A stretch of DNA of 64,000 nucleotides. Origin: Enoplosus armatus. Its lineage: Eukaryota > Chordata > Actinopteri > Centrarchiformes > Enoplosidae. A program made the position numbers and the translations under genes. The first letter of the stretch is position 1. Each line of letters starts with the position of its first letter. This document shows, piece by piece, positions 11,905-24,100 of the stretch. The DNA lies in the NCBI RefSeq assembly GCF_043641665.1, contig NC_092182.1, positions 19,715,241 through 19,779,240 of the forward strand, given 5' to 3'. A model generated the notes under the pieces. It saw only the letters and a list, made by a program, of their open reading frames with translations. It had not been told where the DNA came from and ran no database searches.

Positions 11905-12847
11905 TGTTATTAAATACAACATCAGCCAACATCTGGGTGTCTGAGCAAGATCCAGCAATAAACAAAGCCATTCAGACCAGCACATCCTTAATAATTGACA
12001 TTTTCTCCAAAGAGTCCAATTTGGCTTGTACATGCATTGCTTTAATGTCTATTTGCGTGTCCCTCACATCATAAGTAGGAGGTGGTTAATAGACACAATG
12101 GAGAAAGATAAAGAAAAGAGAAAACATCTGCCTTAGCTTAGTCCCTTTGTGGGTACAATTCGGTGTTCTTTGTCTCTCTGGCTTTCCTTCTAAATGTCAT
12201 GTCAAGTCATGCAAGTCAAGAGAATTGGACATTTTAGGGTTATCAATGAATGCAAATTTGACTGTCTGACTCAGCTTAAAATATCCAGAGTAAACTGGTA
12301 TACACTGGCAGCCATCAAATCCTGAAAAGGATTGGAAAAGGAACATGAAGGACGCAAAATTGTATTTTGCTCCATTAGTGGTGAAATGGACATTGTTACA
12401 CAGATGGTCCACAAACAAAAGACACAGACCAATACCTACGGCTTCTACTTGTAAAAGAAAATTGGCATTTTCTAAAGCAAAAGCAAAGCTAAAAGGAGCA
12501 GCAATTGTTCCCTTTCATTTTCATGTTGGCCAATTGACGTGTTTACCCTGTTTGTTTGTAAAGGTAAAATTTTGATCTGATCCATTCAGATAAACCACAG
12601 CTCTTCTCAAAACTGTGTGATTTGAGGATTTAATTTCTAGTCTACTATGCTGAGAATTGTCACCTACCTTCAAGTTTATAATCAATCTGTAATCTGCCAT
12701 CTAAATATATAAATAAGGCAGTCCCACCACCAAAACTGAAAAACCAAGTTTGGAACTTGCTATCAACTGATGATTTATTGACAGGTCTTTTACAGTAAGA
12801 CTACAAAAAATAAAGACGCCAGATGTGTGAACTTCCTGGGCACAATT

Positions 12848-12848
<1 letters not shown>
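11905..12848. other. Noncoding stretch, no gene seen
   Basis: AT-rich DNA with no recognised feature. Confidence 0.55.
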
Positions 12849-12903
<55 letters not shown>

Positions 12904-12918
12904 GAGAGAGAGAGAGAG
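12849..12918. repeat. Compound (TG)n(GA)n microsatellite
   Basis: TG tract to about 12872 followed by GA tract to 12918 with one CGAG interruption. Confidence 0.95.
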
Positions 12919-14514
12919 TGTTTCATGAGAAGCTTTAGAAAGCACTGACTGGCTTGATATAGAATTCCTTCTGAACTTTGTCCATGTGCCACTGCTTCAG
13001 GGGATGGAGAGAAGAGAAAAGTGTTGCTGTGGCAATTGTCCTATAGCCCTACCATGTTTGACACCTTCTGTCTCCTCCTCGATAGAACTGAGTATTTCCA
13101 CTTCCTTTTTTTTGGTGTTGTGGTTTTGGGACTCAACAATCTATCATGCTTCAGTTTGGGCGGTATAATTAAGGAAGAGACTGAATTTCAGAATTTCTCA
13201 TAATGTATATTGAACACACTGTAGGGGTCAAAGCTTTCTGAAAGAACTCAAAGATCACAAAAGCAGTCTTCAATCAGTAGTAAAATATTGGCCGTAGTGT
13301 GTGGCTTATAGAAAAAAAAAATCTCATGTTTCTGCTGTGTTCCTCAACACTACATGGTATTACATGGTTTCCCAGCACGCAAGTCTCAACACCCCATGAG
13401 CGCAGACATGACCAATGATGAAATGTTGTATACAGAAGGGAAAAACAGAAGACAGGTCCATGTTTTGATTGGGAGAGTAAAGAAATGAAAATCTGTTTCT
13501 ACTACTGAGTGGAGAAAACATTTTATACGTATTGTACAAAAGCTCACAGAGAGGCCAAATTGTAAAATCATACACTTCTAACACTAACACATCTAATATT
13601 ACAAAGAAGAAAATATAAAAAAGAATACTGTTGCCCCAGATTGAGCATGCACAACCATGTGAACACACTGCTAACAAATTACACAGCCACAGTGCTACTT
13701 TGATTAGATGTACAGAAAGGGTCACGTGAAATACAATGATTTTACATGTATTGGGCAGAGATAAAGACATGTCATGTTAAAGCAAAAGAGCAATCTGTGA
13801 ACATCTCTGAAGAAGTGTCTGAACAGTGTAAATAAAGGCTCAACAAATTGCAAATAAGGTTGTTGGAGAATCTTGTTGCAAAGGGCACTTCATTACTTTT
13901 GTCTTGCTTGACAACTGTTTATTGTTGCTCTCAGCCTAGTGAAGGTTACCCGCGATATCGCCTGGATTACTTGTACTGCCGTGACGACACAAATTTAGAG
14001 GTAATCAATCAACCTTTGTCTTACTACACAAAGCCTGTCTTGAGGGTTATGGAAATCTAACAATGATGCTGTCCTTGCACAGAGTGCTTTCTACTTTCCT
14101 CAGTAGATACTTAAATAAAGAATTGTTTTTCTTCTCAAAAAACACCAACACTGATTACTGATTCTCGCTGTAGCACAGTCTAGCACACAACTGACACAAC
14201 TTTGTTGCTATATTGAGGGGCATTTCCACTGCTGTCTCCTACAAATTACATTCATACAAATCATGGTTGCATTTTAAATTGACGTTGTCTGTGTAGTACA
14301 GTGTGCATAATATAAATAATGACTAATGCAATTTACAAATATTATCTTATTGCCCATTTGCACTTTGCACTTGGGGATTTATTTTGTAGTGGACTTACTA
14401 AAACTAATCTAAGTCTAGACTAACTAGTCTTATTCAAGTCAAGTTAGGTTTGTATACAGGCTATAGCCTAAAATCACAGGTTTTCCCTCAGAGCGGTGTG
14501 CAATCTGTACAACA
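12919..14514. other. Noncoding stretch, no gene seen
   Basis: The longest frame, minus strand 13360-13770, is Leu/Phe/Cys-rich without a domain pattern and overlaps another frame; I treat it as chance. An A-run lies near 13312. Confidence 0.5.
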
Positions 14515-14592
14515 TACAACACCCTCTATCCATAGACCCTAAAAAACTCCTCGAAAACCTTTAACAGGAAAAAAAATGGGAAAAACTAAAAG
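14515..14592. repeat. Fragment of a teleost dispersed repeat
   Basis: CCATAGACCCTAAAAAACTC and CCTTTAACAGGAAAAAAAAT match a repeat motif I remember from many fish genomes. Only a fragment is present. Confidence 0.4.
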
Positions 14593-14859
14593 CAATATCA
14601 CTCATGACAAAAATGCAATCGTATAAACATAAGTAGTAGTTGTAAAATTACAATACAGAGAAAGAGAATAACCGCATTAGGTATATAGGAAGTAAATTGT
14701 ATATTAACAGTGCTGAACAAGTTGAAAACATAACATCTGACATTTTATTATATTGTAAAAAATTGCCTATTTACACATCAAGCAGACACAGAGCAACGTT
14801 AGCGTTCATTTGGAGTCACGTTTCTGGCCAGACGACAATATAAGTCCAATACCAACTCT

Positions 14860-15065
14860 CCTTTTAACTCTGTTTTGGCCTCTATCACCTCCTGAGAAAA
14901 ATATCTGGCTGTAAAGCTACTAGATGGTCAGCTAATTGCTAACTTTGTCTGTCTGCAACTTTGCGCTGAGCAGTGGTACAGTGAGTTTATTAGATCTTTT
15001 TTGCTCAGAATGGCAGCATCTGGGCAGAGCAGAGTTTGCCGGCCAGAAAACAAGCTAAAAAAGAA
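14860..15065. repeat. Dispersed repeat, copy 1 (sister copy near 61.6 kb)
   Basis: GAGAAAAATATCTGGCT at 14894-14910, then a text with GCTAATTGCTAACTTTGTCT and GCTGAGCAGTGG. The block at 61588 repeats the AGAAACATATCTGGCT start, then GCAGCTAAATGTTCCACTAT and a similar downstream order. The two copies share one orientation. The family is a common teleost dispersed repeat from memory; class unknown. Confidence 0.5.
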
Positions 15066-15880
15066 TGAATGTAGAACTATGGGCAACACACTTCACATTG
15101 CCATTTTATCCATTGTTAATTGTTAGCGTAGATTTAATATAACATGTAATTATGTCGTTTCTAGCAACATATAGTAATAAACAGAACCAGTATAATCTTT
15201 TATATAATTGTAAATCATCTTAAGAAAGCCTGAAAAGCTTAGCATAGTTACAGTTGGCCAATGACACCATTCAAACGGATCACTCAGACAACCATTTATA
15301 GCACAGTACTGTTTACACTACAGATGATGTAAAATCATCTTAGCAAAATAACCACAGTCATAAATTCTCTTCTAGCCTCAAGGAAATTAAATGGTGAAAT
15401 TAAACTTCTGCACAGCTTTCTTTGGAACCTCCTGGGCAACCTTGAATGACCAGGGAGAAAGCTAAAGTTCTTCTGGGATGTAGGTTACTGATCGTGCATA
15501 CAACAGCTACGCTTCTTTGTATTTTTATTCATTTTGTTCCCAGTGGCACTTATAGACAGTATGAGCTTTGTATAGGGAATTGGAAATATAACAAGCAACA
15601 ATGCCAAATGCTATCTTCATACAGACACCAAATGAATGTTTATCCAAACATGATTAATGGACCCACATATCCATTTGGAACAACATGCTGCATTTGGCTG
15701 GCACACCTGAAATTCTAATTGTTTAGGAACCAAACTAATTTTCACGCTTGTCCATGAACACAGTGTTTTCTTTCTAATTTGTCATTTGGCTAACCTATCA
15801 AGCCACAGTGGTAGTGTCATGGCATGACGGCAGCTTGGCATGATCTACAGCTGGCATGTGGGCACAGGGAGCAAGTCGCA
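15066..15880. other. Noncoding stretch, no gene seen
   Basis: No recognised repeat or gene; the open frame at 15446-15718 lacks domain features. Confidence 0.5.
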
Positions 15881-15901
15881 GGTGTGTGTGTGTGTGTGTG
15901 T
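15881..15901. repeat. Short (TG)n microsatellite
   Basis: Uninterrupted GT tract. Confidence 0.9.
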
Positions 15902-15919
15902 AATTTCAAAAACCTAGTG

Positions 15920-16200
15920 AGCAATAATTCATGTGCCCTGGCTAGGAATTGACACCTCTCTACCTGTGCTGGGGTAACTCCAAACACAACTCCTCTGAGA
16001 CATTGTTTTTATTATCATCGCCCAAGACAAAATCTATTGAATCAAGCAGCTATTAGCAATGGATTTCGCTATGAAGAGCTCAATTGCAGGATGAGTGTCT
16101 TTTTGTATTTGAATCAATATGGAAATGAGGAGTGATGACCTTTAATAGCCTGTCTGAATCAACTGAAACAAGGTCAATTTGTGGTATTGTTGCCGCGGAA
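15920..16200. promoter_or_regulatory. Candidate conserved noncoding element
   Basis: Non-repetitive block with CAATAATTCATG, CTATTGAATCAA, and TATGGAAATGAG words, typical of developmental enhancers. Conservation is untested; composition and lack of repeat similarity are the only support. Confidence 0.25.
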
Positions 16201-17499
16201 GCAATCTCATCTCAGCAGCAGTTTCTGTGTGGTCCAGCTCATAATTCAAACTGAGATGAAAGTAAGCTGTTTACATTTTTCACTTGTAAATGATGCACCG
16301 CTGCCTTTGTGTTTCTGCCATTTCTCAACGGGAACCAGGAAGTCTATGGAATACATTCAGAAGTTCATTCCAATTAATATTGTGGGATATGTTATATGCT
16401 AGACAGCAGTTGAAAGAGAATATAATTTCACTACTTATTCATTCTTGGGCCCTTGACACTTTGCATCACAAGACACACAGAAGGTTGGTCAAACTCATTT
16501 TAAGTTTACTTGATTGAATTTTCTGAGTCACAAAGGCAAAATGTCTAGTTGGAGACTACTGAATTAATACGCATGAAAAAGAAACAAAAAAAAACAACTT
16601 TAACCTTCTCTTTCTATGGTTTTAAATGTTAGTACACATAAAAGCACATTTCCAATGGTCAAAGAACTCATAATGTCGCAGAGATAAAAGAGTAAAGTTT
16701 TGAAAAATGTTCTCTGCATTAATACAGTTTCAGAGGAAACTCAGTCACTGAAATCCCCCTGGACTCCAGACTCCAGAGAACATTTTCTACGAAATGAACT
16801 TCTGAAGAAAACTTTAAATATGCTTGCATAAAAGAGTCTTTGCAGTATACCGCATCTAATTATGGTCACACAGTTACTGGTAGTGAACAATTAATGAGCT
16901 TCTGTGTTCACTGATTGATTGAGTGATTGATTGCAATCATTACCATCTAAACATGCGTACTACACTGAAACTGTTTTATTAATAGCTAATTGTTATCATT
17001 TAGTTATTATCTGCTGTTATTAAGGGCAGAAGTAACAGGTTCATGGACAACACTTTAATTCACCATCATTCATTAAAGGAGGTTCTGATACCATTTATGG
17101 ACAAAACATTTTTTTTTCAAGCTTTCAGACAAGGTTTCCTGTCTGCAGTCTAGACGAGGTGAGCTTGATTTGCTTGGTGCAGATTCTCTACATGGAGCTG
17201 TCTGGTCATTGTTACAACAGTTCTATGTGGCAATCTTCAGAACTTAGATGAAACACACAAGTAATAGCAACAGTTTCTACCATATCAGTGATACCACCTA
17301 AAGGCAACAGAGGAAACTACTGTTGCAAATGTAGCCCTTGTGCCACCTGCAGAGAATGAGAGTTACAGCACCTGTTGTTCTTTTCTTTTCTTTTTGTTCA
17401 TTTGTTTTTTGATTGCTGCTGCTTTGTGTGTGTGTTTTGGCTTAAATAAAATGCCATGACTGTGTGTGAAACATAACGGTATCCTACTAACCTCCAGTA
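16201..17499. other. Noncoding stretch, no gene seen
   Basis: Includes a short TGATTGAT run at about 16913-16933. Otherwise unique-looking. Confidence 0.5.
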
Positions 17500-17536
17500 G
17501 AGTAAAGTATTTCTGATTCTGATTCTGATTCTGATA
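17500..17536 (+). mobile_element. LINE tail fragment (TGATTC)n
   Basis: AGTAAAGTATTTCTGATTCT followed by more TGATTC repeats, the same terminus as the LINE ending at 6676. Only the tail remains. Confidence 0.6.
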
Positions 17537-18084
17537 TGTATTACTGAAACACTCAAATAGAATACAAATGCTTGCGACTGTAAAAAGCCTAATGTTAGCT
17601 TTTGAAGATTTTGAAAAGTAAATTCATAATTTATCAGTGGGCCCAATATTAGCATAAGGGTTTTTAGGCACTTGACCATCAGAAAAGTGAGCCAACACCA
17701 TGCTTAGGGATGTTCGAAGGCAGTGGGCGTTTCATTATCCAGCAGGGGATCAAGTAACAGGCTGATCAGCCCTTTCAGAACACTATAAAGGCTCTACCCT
17801 TATCTTTGTTAATGTGATGTTAAACTGCATTGTATGTGTTGCATTTAGTACTACAATATAATATTAAATATCTGGCAAAACTACATAACCACTGGATACA
17901 TACACTCATGCCTTTATTGTATAGTAAATTAATTACTCTTGTAAGTTAGGAATCCAACTGTATAACATTTAATCGTGTAAAATCGTAGTCTTTGCCATCC
18001 TATTCCTAAATACGGTTGTATAAATGAGACCAGCCCATTCTCAGTCTGTCTGACTCCCTGCCAGTGCTGTATGCCCTTTACACT
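17537..18084. other. Noncoding stretch, no gene seen
   Basis: AT-rich DNA with no recognised feature. Confidence 0.5.
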
Positions 18085-18730
18085 GCATCAATTAGTGAGT
18101 ACATTTTATGGGCCATTTAAACTTGGCTCGAGCCGTTAAGATTATCAATGGTGGAGCTAACAGTATTTGCCCTAAAGAGAAGCCCCTCCCATCAGGATAA
18201 GCCTGCCTGCCCTTCCCCACAGAAGCGGATTGAGATTCAATTGTGGAGTGACATTCGCTTTATGACAGAGTGATCTTGGTATTCACAACTAGGCTGGGAT
18301 GCCCTCCTGTTTAAATAAGGGCATTTTGTTAATTGTGAAGCAGAAAAAAAGCAGATTGGCATTTGTCTGGTGAGAAGGAGGGCATAATCAGGCGGATCGG
18401 AGGCTGAGGAGTGGAGACAAGGGCCATTATGTTCTTCCAGTGCAGACACTTCAGAGGAAATGATAACCGGAGCTTAGAGTGACAGAGTAATATCACACAC
18501 TCCCCTGCACGAGGAGACACATTCCTTTGCTGACGAGGACATGAAGTGAAAAAAAAGCTTTGAATTTAAAACTTCCATTTAAAGGCAAATTGATGGCCGC
18601 TCTGAGAGCTGCCGACTACTCCACTTCACCTCCTCCAACGATATTAACAGACTGTAATTAATCAAAGCTTTACTTTTTCTAATTGAACCCAACTTTCGAT
18701 TTGCCGGAAATGAGAACCCCTGACATTGGG
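18085..18730. promoter_or_regulatory. Candidate conserved noncoding element, long
   Basis: About 650 bp with balanced composition, no simple repeat and no transposon similarity. Notable words are GTAATTAATCAAAGC (TAATTA next to a TCAAAG TCF/LEF-like core) near 18655-18670, CTTCCATTTAAAGGCAAATTG near 18570, and GTTAATTGTGAAGC near 18330. Open frames exist on the minus strand but overlap and lack domains. I infer an enhancer; only comparison with other vertebrates would show it. Confidence 0.35.
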
Positions 18731-20730
18731 TTGTGATGATTTCACATTATGCCAAAGACAATTATGTGCATGTCAAGAGTGTTGTATTACCACTCCTAAT
18801 AACACCATGTCCTCTTTCAGAGCCACTGCGGTCATCTTCCATTGCAAAAATACTCTGCAGACAGAAGAAGTGTGGGCGGCGGAGATAGCAGGGAGGTCAC
18901 CGCATTGGCTGCCTTCGCCAGTCCCACAACATTCAAAAAGGAGCTGGAGTATCTGGTCAAAATAAGTCTGGAGGATGATATATTGGCTCTGTTTGCAAAA
19001 TCATTAGCAACAAAAGTGGGACTTCAGTACAGTGTACTTTATTGAAATGTGTTCTTAGGCTTTTAAAGAAATAACACCTCATTTTTCTTTTTGATCAAAT
19101 ATTCTAAGTACATCTTACAACATGCTGTAGCTCACTGTATTTCAACTGCATTTTTTCTCAGTTTGGTAAGACAAAATACAATCAGATCAATACAAATTGC
19201 TAACTCAACGGTGTCAAGAATTATGCAAATAAAACAAGAGGGAAATAGAATAGTGGAAAGAAACTCGTCAGATTTCAAGATTCGTGCTTCTAGCTTGGAT
19301 GCTAGAGAGAGAATCACAATGACTTCAGGATAACATTTTCTCACTTGCACAACATTGCATCTGCCTTTTAAAAATAAATTAAAGGATTACATACAATCTG
19401 ATTAGAGTAGTGTTTGTCTTTTCTGTAGTTTGCATTTTGGACACTGGATGAGCTGTACGTCATTACATCTGACTGTCTTTTCTGACACACTGTTGACAGG
19501 AAAAGATGTTTCTGCTGTGAGTATGTGTCACTCAGCCTATGAGTAAGCTGTGGACACCTGATAGGACAGCAAAATAGTCCAGTTGTCCAGCCAGTTCGAC
19601 CAAGCTTAGCTGGTGACTAACAGAAAGATCAACAGGAATTGAAATAAGAAATTCCATACTGTATACATGTACATGTTGTATATTTACAATTTGTGGACTG
19701 TTATGAGGGAATAAGGTCTACTTGACTTCTAGATTGTTTATAACCCTCGCTGAGATGAAAAGATCATATTTCATCATGTTTTAAGACATTGAAATGCCAG
19801 ACACCCGATGTAACAGTTTTCTATTTTTCTATTTTTCTTTTTGTTAGAAATGTTTCTCTTTAAGCAAGTGATATTTTTGAAATATTTAGTAAGCATGTGA
19901 GATGGAGATGAAGCTTCCCAAGTTACACGAATCAGCCTGTTCAACCAATCTGTTGAACGCAGCTCTACTGGCATCACATATTGGCAATGTTGACTCATGG
20001 AAAATGCAATTACTGCATAATTTATTACTGTCTATAAGTCAGTAGCTTCAGAATGAAAATTGAAAATATTCATATTACAATGCAGGTTTGAGAGAATTTG
20101 GAATAATTCAAATGCAGGAACTTGTGTAAAGTGTGGTTAAGCTTCTAAATATCTTGCTGAAACCTGGATGCTATTTGGTCTAAAGTCTGAAAAGCAGCAA
20201 GGCAAATGTATAAATGCTGTGGAGTGCATGGTCCCTATATGACAGGTCCTTCCAGAGGTGTCCTCTCTCAGCATGTCACATTAAAAAATAGCTCCAGAGT
20301 GGCTCTTTGTGAGGGCTGAGGTCATCTCTCTATGCGTTAGGGATCATATCCTGTGGCAGCAATCCATGATATCCCAGGTGAACTCTCTAGTCAAGAGCCC
20401 AACCACAGCCAGCTGTACCACCTGTGCTCAACATCTGCTACCAACCCAATCAAGGACCCTTTAAAGTAGGGTATGATCACTGCCGTTATTGAGCTTGATT
20501 CAATCAAATACTGAAATTGATTATCTCTCTTAATCCCTGATACATTTTACCCACCTACCATGTTTCTTTGTAGGCACAGCTATGCAGCAATCTAAGCACA
20601 CTTCCAATAAGGATTCAAGACAGGAGCTGGCCTTTGAAATCTATACTGGAACCAATAGTGAAAGTCTGAAAACAGTATTGTATAAAACACAGCAGGGTAA
20701 ATGATACTGGTTACAAAACAAAAAAAAGAT
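18731..20730. other. Noncoding stretch containing one exon-like block
   Basis: At 18821-19045 a strong splice-acceptor-like tract precedes a 75-codon open frame (see findings). The rest holds no gene or recognised repeat. Confidence 0.45.
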
Positions 20731-20779
20731 GTATTATGATAAACAAGATCTAGGCCAAAGATCTTGTTATAATACATTT
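20727..20779. repeat. Short inverted repeat (hairpin)
   Basis: GTATTAT-(GATA)-AACAAGATCT at 20731-20751 pairs with AGATCTTGTTATAATAC at 20759-20775 around a 7-base loop, with a 4-base bulge. Pairing continues for up to four more positions outward, one of them G-U. Confidence 0.75.
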
Positions 20780-21072
20780 GTATAGAAAAAAGCAGATTTA
20801 CAAAAGCAGGTGACTGTCAGAGTAGTAACATTGTCCCTCTATAATGGGACATTCCAGGAAGTATCACCAGTAAAAGAACAACATAAGTCTCCCACATGTA
20901 ATATAACAATTTTTTGGATGTTGTATCGGCAACACACCAGCCTCTGAAAGCTAAGCTAGCTTTGTCAGCACTAAACTGATTGCACTAAAAAGTAATACCT
21001 CAAATTACAAATGGCCTCAGACAGCTAGCATGACCAGCTTGGTTGGTAATACACTCATCACAGAAAAAATGA

Positions 21073-21101
21073 ATGTAAAACATGAGTAACATGTTTTACA
21101 T
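21073..21101. repeat. Short perfect inverted repeat
   Basis: ATGTAAAACATG and its exact reverse complement CATGTTTTACAT flank a 5-base loop (AGTAA). Confidence 0.8.
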
Positions 21102-24100
21102 AATAATCGCTAAAAAAAAATTGAGTATCAACAAATAATGGTGCAACATGGGCATTAATAGAGTAGATACAAGATTCTTAGCAATATTTACACAGATCTG
21201 ACAAAAGGCTAGATGTAACAGTGTTAGTTAAACTGCAAATACTACGGAGCTGTGTTGGTAGGAGTTACTGCCAGCAACAGAATGTTCAACTCAAACCAAC
21301 TGCTGTTGATAGATTAATACTTCCTAAAGTAAACCAAGGCTTTACTCAAGAAATTACAGAATCAATCCCCAAATCAAGTCAATATAAACTAACTTTGCAG
21401 CTAAGCTACATTAACATGCATAATGTAACACATATGAAACGTTTACTATGTGACATTAAGTAGTGTTCAAAATTGTTACTTTACACAGAGTAGTAAAGTA
21501 ATTGTAATACTTCATATAGTCCACTATACTGTATATAGGATTCCCTGTGTAGTTAACAGTGAATAAGCAGACAATTTTGGACACATCTTTTAACTGCATT
21601 TTTTGGATAGAAATGGTGAACTTGCCATTTTGTGCATTCAGGTAATAATGTGTTAAAGAGGTGTGTAAATGGCATCCTTGTTTCTCTCCCTTTATAGACG
21701 AGTTTCTGAGCAAAGTCATCATGAGATGCCTGTGCATGTGGTGGGTAAGAAAAAAAATCAACGTGAAGTTGTTTTTGAGCTATAGACTGCATAAATCACA
21801 AAAGCAATGGGTAGAAAATGTTCAATATCCCAAGAAGGAAATTACCCAGTTAGCTCAGAGTGCTGAATTAGCTAAGAGTAGCGATCTGGTCAGAGCCCTG
21901 GTTTTAATAAGGCGGTGCATGGTTTTGCAGTGAAATTGCTGTTAGATCCAAATAGCATTTATAGCTAAACTTTCTACAATGACTAACACTGTTATTTGGC
22001 TGGTCAGGGACTCAGCGTCATCTATCACTGCTGATGTTTAGTAGGCCTATTGCAGTGCCTTGTACAAAATGATAGTTTGTAATGAAAGTAGTACTCCATG
22101 GAGAATCAAACACACACACAGACTCAAAATTATGTAGAAAACCCTTATTTCAAACGACTCCTGCAGTATGTTGCCCTTCTCCACTCCCCATTCATATGCT
22201 CAGCGTGTTCCAAACAGTCAAATGTTTGATGTATCAAATCAGCACACACATCCAAGTTGGTTAGCATATTACTACCAATCACACTGAGAATTGGATTTCC
22301 AGTCTGATTTTGACTGACCACATGATATGAGTTCCAACTGAGAAAGAAGATTTCCATCTGTCTGCTGGATGTTGGCAAATGGTTGCCAACACATTAGCCA
22401 TAAGACCTTGATATGTATATCAACAATTATGGCTATGGGTTTGTTTTGCAGCTTAAAGAGGATATATGTTTTTAATATATCAACTGAGCATTATCAGGCT
22501 GTCACACAGTCATTGTGACTGCTGCCTCCTCAACTAGTGCTGGCTCCTATCAAGCCCACCCCACAAGCAATGAGCATTTAGGGTACCTCAGAATTAAGAC
22601 AGTGTTCCAACTTAATAATAACCCTAATCCAGTGTGTGTAATGTTATGTATAATATATATCTTTCGGTGTATTATTATAGGTTTTGTTATGTGGAGGAAT
22701 TCCTTCAAGTAGTGCAAATACCTTCCCAATAACCTTGCCAGGAACAATAAAAAGCCTAGAGAAGTTTCAGGATTTCTTCTCTTGTTTGTTGCACTGTCCA
22801 TGAAGGCAGAATAAAATTTTGTCAGTTTCTTAAGGCCAGTGTAAACTAGACACATTATTGATCTAGTGTTATTGATCCAAAGTCTGAGGCACAGCCACTG
22901 TATCCAAAGTTGCCATGTCTGCCAGGTGCAGAACCTAGAACATTTAGTTTTTTGTGGATAAAGCTGTAAGAATTGAAGTATTGTGTTTGTATAAATACAT
23001 ACAGAGAGGCTTGAATCACCATCTCGTTATTTATTTTGAAACAAATTAATGAATAATGAATGAATAACACTATATACTGTATGTTTTGTTTGTAATAATG
23101 GTGTTTTCATGAGTTTGTGGTTTCTTTGTAATTACTGAAATGTATGCAACAAAACACATTCAAAAAAACTGCTCTTACAAATACTCATTCAACTTATAAG
23201 CCTTATTATTGCAGTGACACAGCGATTACAGTGTAGAGCATTTAGCTGAGCTAGGAATGACAAACAAAAACAACTGTGTTAAGCAGCAATGCTGCAAGTA
23301 GGGATGTGAGTGTTTGTATGAGCCTGTGTTATATATACTTCATCCAAACACAACATGGTACTGGAAACTTATGAAAACAATAGCATGAGGAAGCATCCAG
23401 CCTTCTAACACAAGAAATTGGACTGTTATTGCTATGTGACCTATGCCGCTCTGTCAAGATGCACTCATCCACTACACATTGGATGTTTTCAGCTCAGTAG
23501 TCCCCTAGCATAGACAGGAATGATCAATAAGGCCCTCTTTTACTGCTTCACTTCACAGCTGTCTAGTCCTGCAGCTCTGGAATAGTTTGACATGAACAGA
23601 CATTGAGGTAAACAAACTTAGAATGGCAAAGGTGAGTTTAAAGGGCCCAACAGGAGGCTTTTTAAAATACTTTTTAACTCGAGTCTTACTACTCCTCTTC
23701 CTCCTCCTTTTTAAAACTCGTTTTTTTTTTTTACTGTCTCTCAGGGGTGCACACATTTTTCAACATGTTTTTTTCAGCTGTGTCATCAGACTACTTAGGT
23801 CTCACCTCTTTCTATGTCAACACTTATATTTCTTATTTATAAAAAGAAGACTGCAGGGAGGATAATTCCTCTGCACCTTGCTTCACCTTATTCCTTTGGA
23901 CAATTCCTCTGTGAGAAGATGTCATCTGTGATTTGTACCACCTTGTTTGAGATTTTGCAAAGGGGACCATTTCAGTTTAGCTGTATAATCTTGCTGAGCT
24001 CACAACCTGAGGCTTTGATTGTTTTTGACAGACAAATATGGTTCCAGGTTAGGACCAAGGGGTGAGGGAAAAAAGTTGAATCACACCCTTTTCTTACCCT

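Noticed and set aside
13360..13770. 136-codon minus-strand open frame
   Set aside because: Hydrophobic, no domain pattern, overlaps a second frame, and lies in AT-rich noncoding DNA.
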